A DNA stretch of 64,000 bases. Source: Antrihabitans stalagmiti. Lineage in GTDB: Bacteria; Actinomycetota; Actinomycetes; Mycobacteriales; Mycobacteriaceae. The DNA lies in assembly GCF_016482825.1 (NCBI RefSeq), contig NZ_JAEMNV010000001.1, positions 682,001 to 746,000 of the forward strand, written 5' to 3'. The translations under genes and the position numbers were made by a program. Shown one piece after another: positions 50,109 through 58,237 of this stretch. How positions within the stretch are numbered: position 1 is the stretch's first letter; every line of letters begins with the position of its first letter. Below the pieces are notes generated by a model. That model was not told the DNA's origin. It saw only the letters and a list, made by a program, of their open reading frames with translations, and did no database searches.

Positions 50109-50477
50109 CTAGGACGTCGGCTGGTCGCCTCGCTGCTCCCAGCCGCGTTGCACCGCGTCGTACTCGGCTTTCGACAACGTGGCAGCGAAAGCTTCCAACG
50201 CCCCGAGGGCGTCGGGACTCTGCATCAGGAGTTCGCGGATCGAAGCAGCAACGGCATCACGCCGACTGCGAGACGGTTGGTAGTAGTACGCGCGTTGCCG
50301 CTTCTCACGCTCGACCCAACCCTTTTCGTGCAGGTGGGTGACGACTGTGAGGACGGTTGTATAGGCAAGGCGCTTGGACTCACCGAGACGGTCGACGAGA
50401 TCGCGGACGGAGAGATACTCCGTTGCCGCCCACAATCTGTCCATCACCTCGGCTTCGAGTTCACCGAGATCTTTCAC
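50109..50477 (-). CDS. BlaI/MecI/CopY family transcriptional regulator
   Basis: A 122-residue winged-helix repressor. The opening LGELEAEVMDRLWAATEYLSVRDLVDRLGE (about 4-33), AYTTVLTVVTHLHEKGWVERE (within about 37-58) and YYYQPSRSRRDAV are highly typical of the family. These repressors normally are cleaved or released after a BlaR1/MecR1 signal. Here no BlaR gene is adjacent. GTG at 50477 leaves seven bases after the stop of the M23 peptidase gene; a longer GTG start at 50519 would overlap that gene. The gene is probably cotranscribed with the peptidase. Confidence 0.85.
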   Translation of the reverse strand: MKDLGELEAEVMDRLWAATEYLSVRDLVDRLGESKRLAYTTVLTVVTHLHEKGWVEREKRQRAYYYQPSRSRRDAVAASIRELLMQSPDALGALEAFAATLSKAEYDAVQRGWEQRGDQPTS

Positions 50478-50484
50478 TGCTCGA

Positions 50485-51159
50485 CTACTGCGCGATCGGT
50501 CCGGCGAGCTGGATGCCACGCGAGACAAGCCAGCCGAGCGGATCGAGCTTGGCGCCACCGGGTGCCCAGACCTCGAAGTGCAGGTGGGGTCCAGTCGACT
50601 GACCACGGTTGCCGACAGTTGCGATCAGCTCTCCGGCGCGGACGTGCTGACCGGCGACAACCCTTGCCTCGTTCACGTGACCGTAGACAGCGATGGTGCC
50701 GTCGTCCTGCTGGACGCGGACCCACATACCGAAGCCCGAAGCAGGGCCTGCCTCGATGACCACGCCGTCGGTGACGGAGACGATCGGAGTACCGATGGCG
50801 TTGGCGATGTCGATGCCGCCGTGCAACGTGCCCCAGCGCGGCCCGAAGAGCGACGTGAGTAGGCCGACCACAGGCACGGCCGACCTCGGTCGGTGCGCTT
50901 CAGCTTCGCGGGCCGCATGGAGAGCCTCGTCGATGCGTTGGGTCTGCGCGGCCATCCAGTCGGCATGATCTGCGCGAATGGCCTGCTCGTCGACCGCGGC
51001 GTTCTGGTCGTCCTGCTCTGTTCCCGACGGCATGGCGGCCGCGGACGAGGCGCCGAGCAGCGTGCCTGCTGCGACGGTTGCGGCGATCAAGCGGCCGGCC
51101 TTCGAGTTGCGGCGAGCTGCACGGTTGGGGCGATTGGGTAACGAAACGGTTTCGAACAT
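50485..51159 (-). CDS. M23 family metallopeptidase, exported
   Basis: A 224-residue exported peptidase. The N-terminus has ARRNSKAGRLIAATVAAGTL and the signal peptide ends near SSAAA (about residue 42). A short helical linker (about 48-90) is followed by the LytM/M23 domain: GTLHGGIDIANAIGTPI (His and Asp zinc ligands near 113 and 117), YGHVNEARVVAGQHVRAG and the catalytic HLHFEVW (about 196-202). All key residues are present, so it should cleave peptidoglycan cross-links. The ATG at 51159 is the first with a normal signal peptide. It is the first gene of a unit with a BlaI repressor, linking cell-wall hydrolysis to beta-lactam-type sensing. Confidence 0.88.
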   Translation of the reverse strand: MFETVSLPNRPNRAARRNSKAGRLIAATVAAGTLLGASSAAAMPSGTEQDDQNAAVDEQAIRADHADWMAAQTQRIDEALHAAREAEAHRPRSAVPVVGLLTSLFGPRWGTLHGGIDIANAIGTPIVSVTDGVVIEAGPASGFGMWVRVQQDDGTIAVYGHVNEARVVAGQHVRAGELIATVGNRGQSTGPHLHFEVWAPGGAKLDPLGWLVSRGIQLAGPIAQ

Positions 51160-51731
51160 GGGATCGACCGTACTACTAAGCAGCATAGTTTCTGTGATCT
51201 GCCCGTGATATTCAGCTAGTTGATCTTAAAATAATCAACAATTTGTCCGAATTCAGCACATCGAATTGACCAGTAAATCCCAAGGCTGACCTGCAATGAT
51301 TCATGATCGAAATCGAGAGTGTGCCCGATTACTCTGTTAGGCCGGTCACATAACGGCCCTGTGATGTTTGAAAAGCGCATTTTCCGGGTTGGAAAGCTGC
51401 CCAGGAGCAAGCTCGCGAGCAGCAACAACACGTCGCCGGACACCGATATCTGGTTGCGCAAATGCAGGTTTGCGAATGCGGAAACGGCCTGAAAAAAGTA
51501 TCCGTTCAGACCAGATCCGGACCGCGATTCAGCTCGAAATTCGATCCCCGGTCGAAAGCACCGGATTGAAATGCAAGAGTTCGTGCCATCGCCGTCCGGC
51601 AGCGGGGTGAGGGGCGACAGCTACTGCATACAACGCCCCTCGCACGTATACCGATCGAACGATTGCCCCACGCGGCCCGCTGGCAGAGAATCGAGCGGAG
51701 CGATATCGATGACGGGGGACGATCTGTGTTC
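51160..51731. other. 572-bp non-coding, A/T-richer region
   Basis: No gene can be supported here. The stretch is visibly richer in A/T than its surroundings. It holds GTTGAT..ATCAAC (51219-51239), TCACA..TGTGA (51346-51350 and 51360-51364) and the divergent promoters of the M23 and response-regulator genes. A short open frame at 51368-51610 has no recognisable protein features and an atypical composition, so it is not called. Confidence 0.5.
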
Positions 51732-52466
51732 ATGCGAACTCGTAGGGACCGTGCCGACAATTCGTCACCGCCGCCTACAGCGACCGAGCACACCGTCGCC
51801 GTCGACCGGCCGATCGGACGTCGAAGGATCGGCGTGGTCGAAGACCACGAGTCGGTTGTCATGGGTCTGACGCTGATGTTGGCCGACCAAGACGACCTCG
51901 AGCTCGCGGTCACCGCACAGACGGTCCCCGAGTTGCTCGCCACCGGCCTGACACTCGATCTTGCGATCCTCGACCTGCGGCTCGGTGACGGGTCCTCCCC
52001 CACCGGCAACGTCGAACTGCTCCGAGCTGCAGGTATCGACACACTTGTCTTCACCGGCGCCGAGAATCCGTACATGGTTCGCCTCGCGGCGCGAGCCGGC
52101 GTTCTCGGCGTTGTTCGAAAATCCGAAGCGCGGGCGGTTGTCGTCGAAGCGATTCGCGCAGCCGCATACGGCGAGCAGGTCGTGACGACGGACTGGGCCG
52201 CGGCCATCGACGGCGACCCCAAACTGCTGGACGTCGGGCTGAGCCCACGACAGCGCGAAGTTCTCGCGCTCTACGCCTCCGGCGAGAAGACTGCCCGCGT
52301 CGCACATCTGACCGGATTGGCACCGCAGACCGTCACGGACTACCTCGGTCGCATTCGGGCGAAATACGCCGAAGCCGGACGACCTTCACCAACCAAGACC
52401 GATCTCTACAAACGTGCGGTCGAAGACGGGCTACTGCCGATGCCGCAGATCCCATGGGATCAGTAG
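51732..52466 (+). CDS. response regulator, NarL/FixJ type with LuxR HTH
   Basis: A 244-residue regulator. The receiver domain (about 30-145) has the acidic pocket VVEDHESVV (about 34-42), the phosphorylated Asp in AILDLRLGDG (about 79), Thr in VFTGAE and Lys in VRKSEAR. The HTH (about 175-235) is LSPRQREVLALYASGEKTARVAHLTGLAP (split by a turn) ending with GRPSPTKTDLYKRAVEDGLL. The start is ATG 51732; GTG at 51726 is in frame. Overlap of 13 bp with the histidine kinase gene shows a two-component operon. The target genes are unknown; the divergent M23 peptidase is close. Confidence 0.86.
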   Translation: MRTRRDRADNSSPPPTATEHTVAVDRPIGRRRIGVVEDHESVVMGLTLMLADQDDLELAVTAQTVPELLATGLTLDLAILDLRLGDGSSPTGNVELLRAAGIDTLVFTGAENPYMVRLAARAGVLGVVRKSEARAVVVEAIRAAAYGEQVVTTDWAAAIDGDPKLLDVGLSPRQREVLALYASGEKTARVAHLTGLAPQTVTDYLGRIRAKYAEAGRPSPTKTDLYKRAVEDGLLPMPQIPWDQ

Positions 52467-53659
52467 CGGGCGACAACGTATCGGACGAGCCGGCAGCGGA
52501 CCGCCTGCTGCGGATGTTCGCACGGTTCGTCGGCCTTGGATACGCCATCTACCTGACCCTGCTGATCACCGACGCCATCTCGTTCAGCCGGTTTCTTGCG
52601 CCGTGGTGGACGCCTGTCATCGCGGTGTCGGTGTTCGGGTCGGGAATCGCGCTTGCCCTCGTCGGCTTCCGGCACAGCAGGAGACTGATTCACCGCGTCG
52701 CGACCACCGCTGCCCTGACCTACCTCTTTGCCGTATTCACGTTTCCGATCGCATGGTCTGGGCGTGGCGCAACCGCGGACAACGTGATCGACCAGACCAA
52801 CTTCTGGCTGACTCTGTTTCCTGGACTGTCCAGCCTCGCAGCGGCGTTGGTCTGGCGACCGATCTGGGTGTACGCGCATCTCGTCGTCGCCTGTGTCGGC
52901 GCCCAGCTGATCAATTCCGTCGTCCGCGGTTCCGATCGGAGCATGCTGTTGGCGGATATCAGTTTCGCGACGATGTTCTGCACGCTGTTCGTATCGGCCG
53001 CGGTCGTAGCGATGCGGACCGGTCGCGTCCTCGACGAGACGAGATTGCGCACGCACGCCGCCGCAGCCACTGCCGCCGCACAGCAAGCGCGCACGGTCGA
53101 GCGCGAACGGTTCGACGCGCTGATTCACGATCAGGTGATGTCGACTCTGCTCTCGATCACCCAGCAGGGCGCAAACTCGACCGTCCTCGACCAGGTCGAG
53201 CACACGTTGAGCCAGCTGAGCGACTTGCGGAACAGTTCAGCGGCCGACGGTGATTTCGACACCGCAGCGGTGCTCGCACATCTTCGGTTGGCGGCAACCG
53301 ATGCCGACTCCGCGGTCGCTATTCGCACGGCCGTCGAACCGACCGCCGCGTTGGTGGTTCCCGCCGACGCAGCACGAGCGGTCGGAGCAGCCCTCGGCGA
53401 AGCAGTCCGCAACAGCGTCCGCCATGCCGGCTCGACCGCCGACCGCGCTGTCGACGTGTCGATTCGACCCGACGAACTGCGCGTCCAAGTTGTGGACAAC
53501 GGCAAGGGGTTCGACGTCGCGGCAGTGCCGTCGCACCGGCTCGGTCTCGCGGTCAGCATTCGTACCCGCATGAATCAGTTGCCCGGCGGCCGCGCACTTG
53601 TGGAATCCCGCCCTGGACACGGCACCCGCGTGCTCCTGACGTGGAACGCACCCCGATGA
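52454..53659 (+). CDS. sensor histidine kinase, NarL-partner type
   Basis: A 401-residue membrane kinase with about six hydrophobic segments between residues 20 and 190. The dimerisation helix has the phospho-acceptor His in ERFDALIHDQVMSTLL (about 213-228). The HATPase domain (about 290-400) contains LGEAVRNSVRHAG (N box), VVDNGKGFD (G1 box) and GHGTRVLLTW (G2). The domain order fits HPK7-type kinases. It overlaps the response-regulator stop and the next gene start (ATGA). The sensing part is the membrane region itself, with no large outside domain. Confidence 0.86.
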   Translation: MGSVAGDNVSDEPAADRLLRMFARFVGLGYAIYLTLLITDAISFSRFLAPWWTPVIAVSVFGSGIALALVGFRHSRRLIHRVATTAALTYLFAVFTFPIAWSGRGATADNVIDQTNFWLTLFPGLSSLAAALVWRPIWVYAHLVVACVGAQLINSVVRGSDRSMLLADISFATMFCTLFVSAAVVAMRTGRVLDETRLRTHAAAATAAAQQARTVERERFDALIHDQVMSTLLSITQQGANSTVLDQVEHTLSQLSDLRNSSAADGDFDTAAVLAHLRLAATDADSAVAIRTAVEPTAALVVPADAARAVGAALGEAVRNSVRHAGSTADRAVDVSIRPDELRVQVVDNGKGFDVAAVPSHRLGLAVSIRTRMNQLPGGRALVESRPGHGTRVLLTWNAPR

Positions 53660-54699
53660 CCCATCGACCCGACCGACGCGTCTCGGACCTGCGTGGATTA
53701 CTCGGAATGCAAACGTCCGCCGCGCGGTGGATCGTTGCGTTCTACTCGTTTTCCTTCGTTCTACTGGCATTTTCGTCACGGGAAGGGATAACCCCGCTGT
53801 GGCCGGTCTGCATCGCCCTTGTCATTGCCACGGCGAGTGCGATCACCTTGATCACGGTCGGCGGCGATCCACTTCCACTGCGCTACACCATTCCGCTCAC
53901 CGCGTCGGGCCCGGTGAATCTCGCAATCATGACGGCTGTCGTGCCCGTGCCGATCACCTCGGGTGGGCAGATGTGGCCGGGCGCTGCCGCGACCGCGCTG
54001 TACACGTTTATGTGTGTGCGAGGCCGGACGCTGGCGGCGTGGACCGGGTTGCTCGGGATGTTCGTCGTAAGCGTTGTCTGGTCGTCGTCGACCGGTCAAG
54101 GGTTCGGCACGGGGATCACCCTGCAGGTCGTGAATGCCGCCCCACTTGCGATGGCGACCTTCTTCGCAATGACCCTGAGACCGGCTGCGCGCGAGATCTT
54201 CGAGCTTCGTGAGCGATCCACCAGAAAGGCAGCAGCGGAAGCTGCGGCCGACGCGATTCTCTCCGAACGCGATCTTCAGCTCGATCGTCTCGACGAGTTG
54301 GCCCGCCCGATCCTCGAACGGGTCGCAATCGGCGGTGCGCTTGCGGCGTCCGACGTTCTCGCTTGCGCGTTGTTGGAGGCGCATCTACGCGACACACTCC
54401 GAGCGCCCGCCCTTGCAGCGTCGGGGGTGGCCGCAGCCGCGCGGTTTGCGCGCAGTCGCGGGGTCGACGTCGTCCTGCTCGACGACCGTGGCGCCGACGA
54501 CGCCGACCAGGCCGACCGCGAACGCCTGCTCGACGCGATCGCGGCGGACCTGATAGCTGTCACGTCCGGATCGGTAACGGTCAGGATCCTGCCGCCCGGA
54601 CGATCCAGCCTTGCGACCGTTCTTGTGACGAGCGCACAGTCGACAACTCGAATCGAGTACGGGTCGGACGGTCGACCAGTTAATCGTGCGTCCGGCTAA
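53656..54699 (+). CDS. histidine-kinase-like membrane protein lacking the ATPase domain
   Basis: A 347-residue protein with about six hydrophobic segments (about 20-180) and a cytoplasmic part that begins like a kinase dimerisation helix (RSTRKAAAEAAADAILSERD, about 190-209). The next 140 residues (LACALLEAHLRDTLRAPALA, VVLLDDRGADDADQ) show neither an obvious His acceptor of the HDxxM type nor the N and G boxes. It could be a decoy, a sensor that forms mixed dimers with the true kinase, or a degenerate paralogue. The ATGA overlap with the kinase gene shows it is part of the same unit. Confidence 0.65.
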   Translation: MTHRPDRRVSDLRGLLGMQTSAARWIVAFYSFSFVLLAFSSREGITPLWPVCIALVIATASAITLITVGGDPLPLRYTIPLTASGPVNLAIMTAVVPVPITSGGQMWPGAAATALYTFMCVRGRTLAAWTGLLGMFVVSVVWSSSTGQGFGTGITLQVVNAAPLAMATFFAMTLRPAAREIFELRERSTRKAAAEAAADAILSERDLQLDRLDELARPILERVAIGGALAASDVLACALLEAHLRDTLRAPALAASGVAAAARFARSRGVDVVLLDDRGADDADQADRERLLDAIAADLIAVTSGSVTVRILPPGRSSLATVLVTSAQSTTRIEYGSDGRPVNRASG

Positions 54700-54844
54700 C
54701 GAAGACCCCCATCCGTTGGGCAATGAAGTCGCGTCTGTCCCAAGGAGTTACGCGCGGATAGTTTTTGGTCACAGAACGCGAATGCGAGTCGGTCGGGGAC
54801 TTTCTTCGCTGCCGATGATGCGCCGCACACTGGAGACAATCACC

Positions 54845-55129
54845 GTGACAATGACTTTCGACGATATCGCCCGCTTCGAAGCGCCGCGCCAGCCCGCAAC
54901 TGCACAGCCGAATCTCTCGCCACGGGAGTTGGAGGTTCTTCTCGTCTGGCTGCGCAGTGACTCGAAAACTGCTGTTGCAGCTGCGATGTACCTTTCGGTT
55001 GGCACCGTGAACACCCACCTGTCCCGCATTCGTTCCAAGTACACCCTCGTGGGGCGGCCTGCTCCGACGAAGGCGTCCCTTGTGGCCCGAGCGCTACAGG
55101 ACGGACTGATCGAAATCGACGACCTGTGA
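54845..55129 (+). CDS. stand-alone LuxR-type HTH protein
   Basis: A 94-residue protein that consists of little more than a LuxR HTH: LSPRELEVLLVWLRSDSKTA (within about 30-50), VGTVNTHLSRIRSKYTLVGR and PAPTKASLVARALQDGLIEI. It closely resembles the C-terminal domain of the response regulator at 51732-52466 (GRPxPTKxxLxxRAxxDGLI in both), but has no receiver domain. GGAG nine bases before the GTG at 54845 supports the start; an ATG at 54851 is close. It could compete with the response regulator for DNA or act when the kinase path is off. Confidence 0.8.
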   Translation: MTMTFDDIARFEAPRQPATAQPNLSPRELEVLLVWLRSDSKTAVAAAMYLSVGTVNTHLSRIRSKYTLVGRPAPTKASLVARALQDGLIEIDDL

Positions 55130-55150
55130 CGGCTCGAGCGCGGCATGCCG

Positions 55151-56523
55151 TCAGCAGGCCTGCGCCCCGTTGACGACGCCGTTGCGGTAGGCCTGAACTC
55201 GCTTGTAGCCGGAACCCTGTCGTTCTGCATCGTCGTCGCCGCGGAACAGCAACAGTGCACCGATGGCTTCGTCGAGATCTCCAGGAGAAATAAGGTACGA
55301 ACTCGAATCGCCGCGATTGCCGAGCAGGACACTCGCCGTCCAGCCGCCTGCGAAGCAGTCCGCGCGCAGCGAAGCGTCCTCGCCATCCGTTTCCTCGCCT
55401 GCCTTCGACTCACCGGCGATTCCGTACTGGGTCGCCAGTAGCGCGGCGACCGCGAAATCGCCACCCCGCTCGTAGAACGACGGCATCGCGCCGACGGTGT
55501 CGAATCCGATGTAGTCATCAGCAGGGCAATAGAACAGCGCGTACCCCTCGGTGGACTGATCGCCGCAGGCAGGCGGATTCTTCGGGTCGAACGGTTTGAT
55601 CTCCTTCAAGGGGGTCCAGGTCTTCTGGAAAAGTTCCGGAAACAGCTTCGACCAGTAGTCCTCCAGTCGTAGGGAACGCCGTTGATGATCTGGTCGTACG
55701 GCGCGTTGCCGCCACTCGCAGCATCGGCGGCGTTGTTGAACGGCAGTTCGACGACCGCAGGTGTGCCGTCCTTGTACGCCTTGCACTCCGTCGCGCCGTC
55801 GTCGAAGCCGTTCTGAAAAGCGTTGACGCGGTCGAAGCCGCTGCCGTGTGCGTTTTCCGATTCCGAGTCGGTACCCGGTTCGTCGCGAAGCACGAGGAAA
55901 CCGGCGAGCGCGCTGTCGAGTTCTGCGGCGTTCACGTCGTACCCACCGTCGTCGATCGCATGTGCCGCCCAGACGCCTGCGAAGCAGTCGGCCTGGATCT
56001 CGGAGGTGACGGTCAGACCTTCGAAATTCGACCGCGCCTGAATGGCGTGGCCCCACTCGTGGGCGAGGACGATCGGAACGACGAAATCACCGAAGCGTTC
56101 GCGAAGATTCGGCAGCAGTCCTTCTGCGTCCCATGCGATGACGTCTTTGGACGGGCAGTAGTAGGCGTTGCCAGCGATGTCGTCGGCCGAGCCTGCACAC
56201 GGTGGCAACTTGCCCGACGACGGGATCACTCCGTAGAAGCCACCTTCGACGGGCCTGTAGGCCTCGCCGTACAGGTCCGGGTATTCGGCGGCCCAGTAGT
56301 TCTGCAGGTCCGAGATCGCCTTGGCGGCAAGCTCGTTCACCGGATTATCAAGATCACCGTCGATCGTGACGTCTTTCACCTCGGGCGCTTCCGACCCGGC
56401 GGATGTCGACGAACTCGCAGATCCGGACGACGTGTCGGCGTCCTTGCCGCCGCACGCACCGACCGTGAGAACGAGTGTTGCGCACACAACCAGTACACGC
56501 GAAAAAGTGGAGTTGATACGCAT
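55151..56523 (-). pseudogene. neutral zinc metallopeptidase, interrupted by a one-base frameshift
   Basis: A putative lipoprotein (VCATLVLTVGACGG, lipobox Cys near residue 25) with a long catalytic domain containing HEWGHAIQ (about residue 160) and ADCFAG as third zinc-ligand region. The frame that starts at 56523 holds through INGVPYD and then turns into unrelated sequence. The expected continuation (LEDYWSKLF...) lies in another frame, open to 55151. Reading TACGACTGGAGG as TAC GAC plus a missing C restores both parts, so one base is lost at 55666/55667. The second half (about residue 290 on) repeats the ADCFAGGW pattern without HExxH, so this family has a catalytic and a degenerate domain. 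It may be a true mutation or a sequencing error. Confidence 0.8.
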
Positions 56524-56713
56524 CGGATCGCCCTCGCTACAGACTGTGTCCTCGTTCGGAATGTCGAAGTACAAAAGTTACCGATCTGCGGTTGGAAATC
56601 GGTTGGATCGAAACAAATCGGCAATCCAATCCGAATCCAATCTGCCGTAGCTAGGCTCCAACCGGAATTTTCTGCAGTACGGATCTGCAGGCATCGACAG
56701 GAGAATGATCGAT

Positions 56714-57448
56714 TTGAAGCACTCGAAAGCAGGAACCGCGATTCTCGCGGCGGCCGCCGTGGCAGTGAGCCTGTCCCTCGTTGGTTGCAGTGAGGACTCG
56801 AAGTCCGCGTCGTCTTCGTCGACGAGTTCCAGCGCTGCGGCGACCACGGCCGAGAGTTCCGCAAAGACCACCGAGAAGAAGAGCAAGCTCACACCGCGCA
56901 CATCGGAAGCTCCCGGATCGGGCGCGAACAAGACCATCGCGGACTACATCGTCGACAACGACATCACCGAAACCGTCGTGCACAGCGGTGACGCCGGAAG
57001 TCCCACAGTCGGTCTCCCGATTCCCGACGGCTGGGAAGACGCAAACGACAAGGCACCCGACGTCGCATACGGCGCAATTCTCTACAGCGGACCCGAAGCG
57101 GGCGAGTACCCGGTGACCGTGATCGCGATCATGTCGAAGCTCGACGGAAACGTCGATCCCGACGAACTTCTCTCCTTCGCACGGGGTGAACTGCAGAACC
57201 TGCCCGGTTTCGAGCCGTTGGCCGAGGGAACGAAGACGACTTTCAACGACTTCCCCGCATTCGAATACGGCGGAACCTACAAGGGCGACAACGGCGAAAC
57301 CCTGATTTCTGCACAGAAGACGGTTGTCGTCGAGGGTTCCGACGGCACCTACGTGATGCAGTTCAACGTCGACGGCGCCGAGGCGCAGATCGATGTCATC
57401 AAGGACGTCACCACGTTCATCGACGAAAACGTCACGATCACACCCTGA
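56714..57448 (+). CDS. LpqN/LpqT-like lipoprotein (first of a tandem pair)
   Basis: A 244-residue lipoprotein. ILAAAAVAVSLSLVGC gives a lipobox with Cys near residue 24, and a Ser/Ala/Thr-rich linker (about 28-70) follows. The LpqN domain (about 75-244) includes IPDGWEDA (about 105) and LDGNVDPDELLSFARGELQN. The TTG at 56714 is chosen because it aligns with the start of the paralogue (LKHSKAGT against MKNSRTAT) and has GGAG ten bases upstream, while the ATG at 56705 is too close to that site. In mycobacteria LpqN/T proteins sit on the outer face of the plasma membrane. The function is not settled. Confidence 0.8.
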   Translation: MKHSKAGTAILAAAAVAVSLSLVGCSEDSKSASSSSTSSSAAATTAESSAKTTEKKSKLTPRTSEAPGSGANKTIADYIVDNDITETVVHSGDAGSPTVGLPIPDGWEDANDKAPDVAYGAILYSGPEAGEYPVTVIAIMSKLDGNVDPDELLSFARGELQNLPGFEPLAEGTKTTFNDFPAFEYGGTYKGDNGETLISAQKTVVVEGSDGTYVMQFNVDGAEAQIDVIKDVTTFIDENVTITP

Positions 57449-57490
57449 TTCGATCGACTTCGGCTACACCCATACCAAGGAGTTCACCAC

Positions 57491-58234
57491 GTGAAGAATT
57501 CGAGAACTGCGACCGCCGCCATCGCGGCAGGCGCACTTGCGGTGAGTATTGCGCTCGTCGGCTGCAGCAGCGACGACAAGTCGGATTCGTCGGCTTCGAC
57601 GTCCACTACGAGCGCGGCGACGTCCTCGGCGAGCAAGTCGAGCAGCGCCGAGGCCTCCGGCAAGGCACCGAAGAGCAAGCTCACACCGAAGTCCGGCGAC
57701 ACAGCCGCTGCCAACGAGACGATCGCGACGTACATCGCCGACGAGAAGATCATCGAAACACCCGTCAAGCCTGGCGATCCGGGCGCACCGACCATCGACC
57801 TGCCGATCCCGGAGGGCTGGGAAGTCGTCGATCAGGGCGACGACTCCTACGCTGCGATCGTCTACACGGGTCCGGAAGCCGCGAACACCGACTTCCCGCC
57901 CAACTTCATCGCCATCCTCTCCAAGCTCGAAGGCAACGTCGATGCGAAGAAGCTGATCGAATACGCCGGCGGCGAGGTCAAGAACCTGCCGAACTATGCA
58001 CCGCTGCTGGAAGGTGAGGAAGGCACTCTGAGTGGCTTCCCGGCCTATCAGATCGCCGCGACCTTCGAAGACAGCGGGACGACGTACGTCATCGCTCAGA
58101 AGACCGCAGTCATCACCGGCGCCGACGGCGCCATCTACGTGCTCCAGCTCAACGGCACCAGCGACGAAACGCTGCAGGACATCCTCGGTTCTGCGACGTC
58201 GGCGGTCGACGACGGCACCACGATCACGCCGTAG
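57491..58234 (+). CDS. LpqN/LpqT-like lipoprotein (second of a tandem pair)
   Basis: A 247-residue paralogue of the upstream gene. IAAGALAVSIALVGCSSDD gives the lipobox (Cys near residue 25), a Ser/Thr/Ala linker spans about 30-70, and the LpqN domain has IPEGWEVVDQGDDSYAAIVY (within about 110-130) and LEGNVDAKKLIEYAGGEVKN. The two proteins align over the whole length, so they come from a tandem duplication. The GTG start at 57491 lies 42 bp after the first gene, so both are probably in one transcript. The gene ends 3 bp before the convergent AfsR-type regulator gene. Confidence 0.82.
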   Translation: MKNSRTATAAIAAGALAVSIALVGCSSDDKSDSSASTSTTSAATSSASKSSSAEASGKAPKSKLTPKSGDTAAANETIATYIADEKIIETPVKPGDPGAPTIDLPIPEGWEVVDQGDDSYAAIVYTGPEAANTDFPPNFIAILSKLEGNVDAKKLIEYAGGEVKNLPNYAPLLEGEEGTLSGFPAYQIAATFEDSGTTYVIAQKTAVITGADGAIYVLQLNGTSDETLQDILGSATSAVDDGTTITP

Positions 58235-58237
58235 ATC

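Noticed and set aside
51346-51364. TCACA..TGTGA pair as a possible CRP/GlxR site
   Set aside because: The CRP-type consensus has the half-sites in the opposite order (TGTGA..TCACA), so the orientation is wrong.
51368-51610. Short open frame as a possible small protein gene
   Set aside because: No recognisable ribosome site, no domain pattern and an Arg/Ser-rich composition typical of a chance frame.
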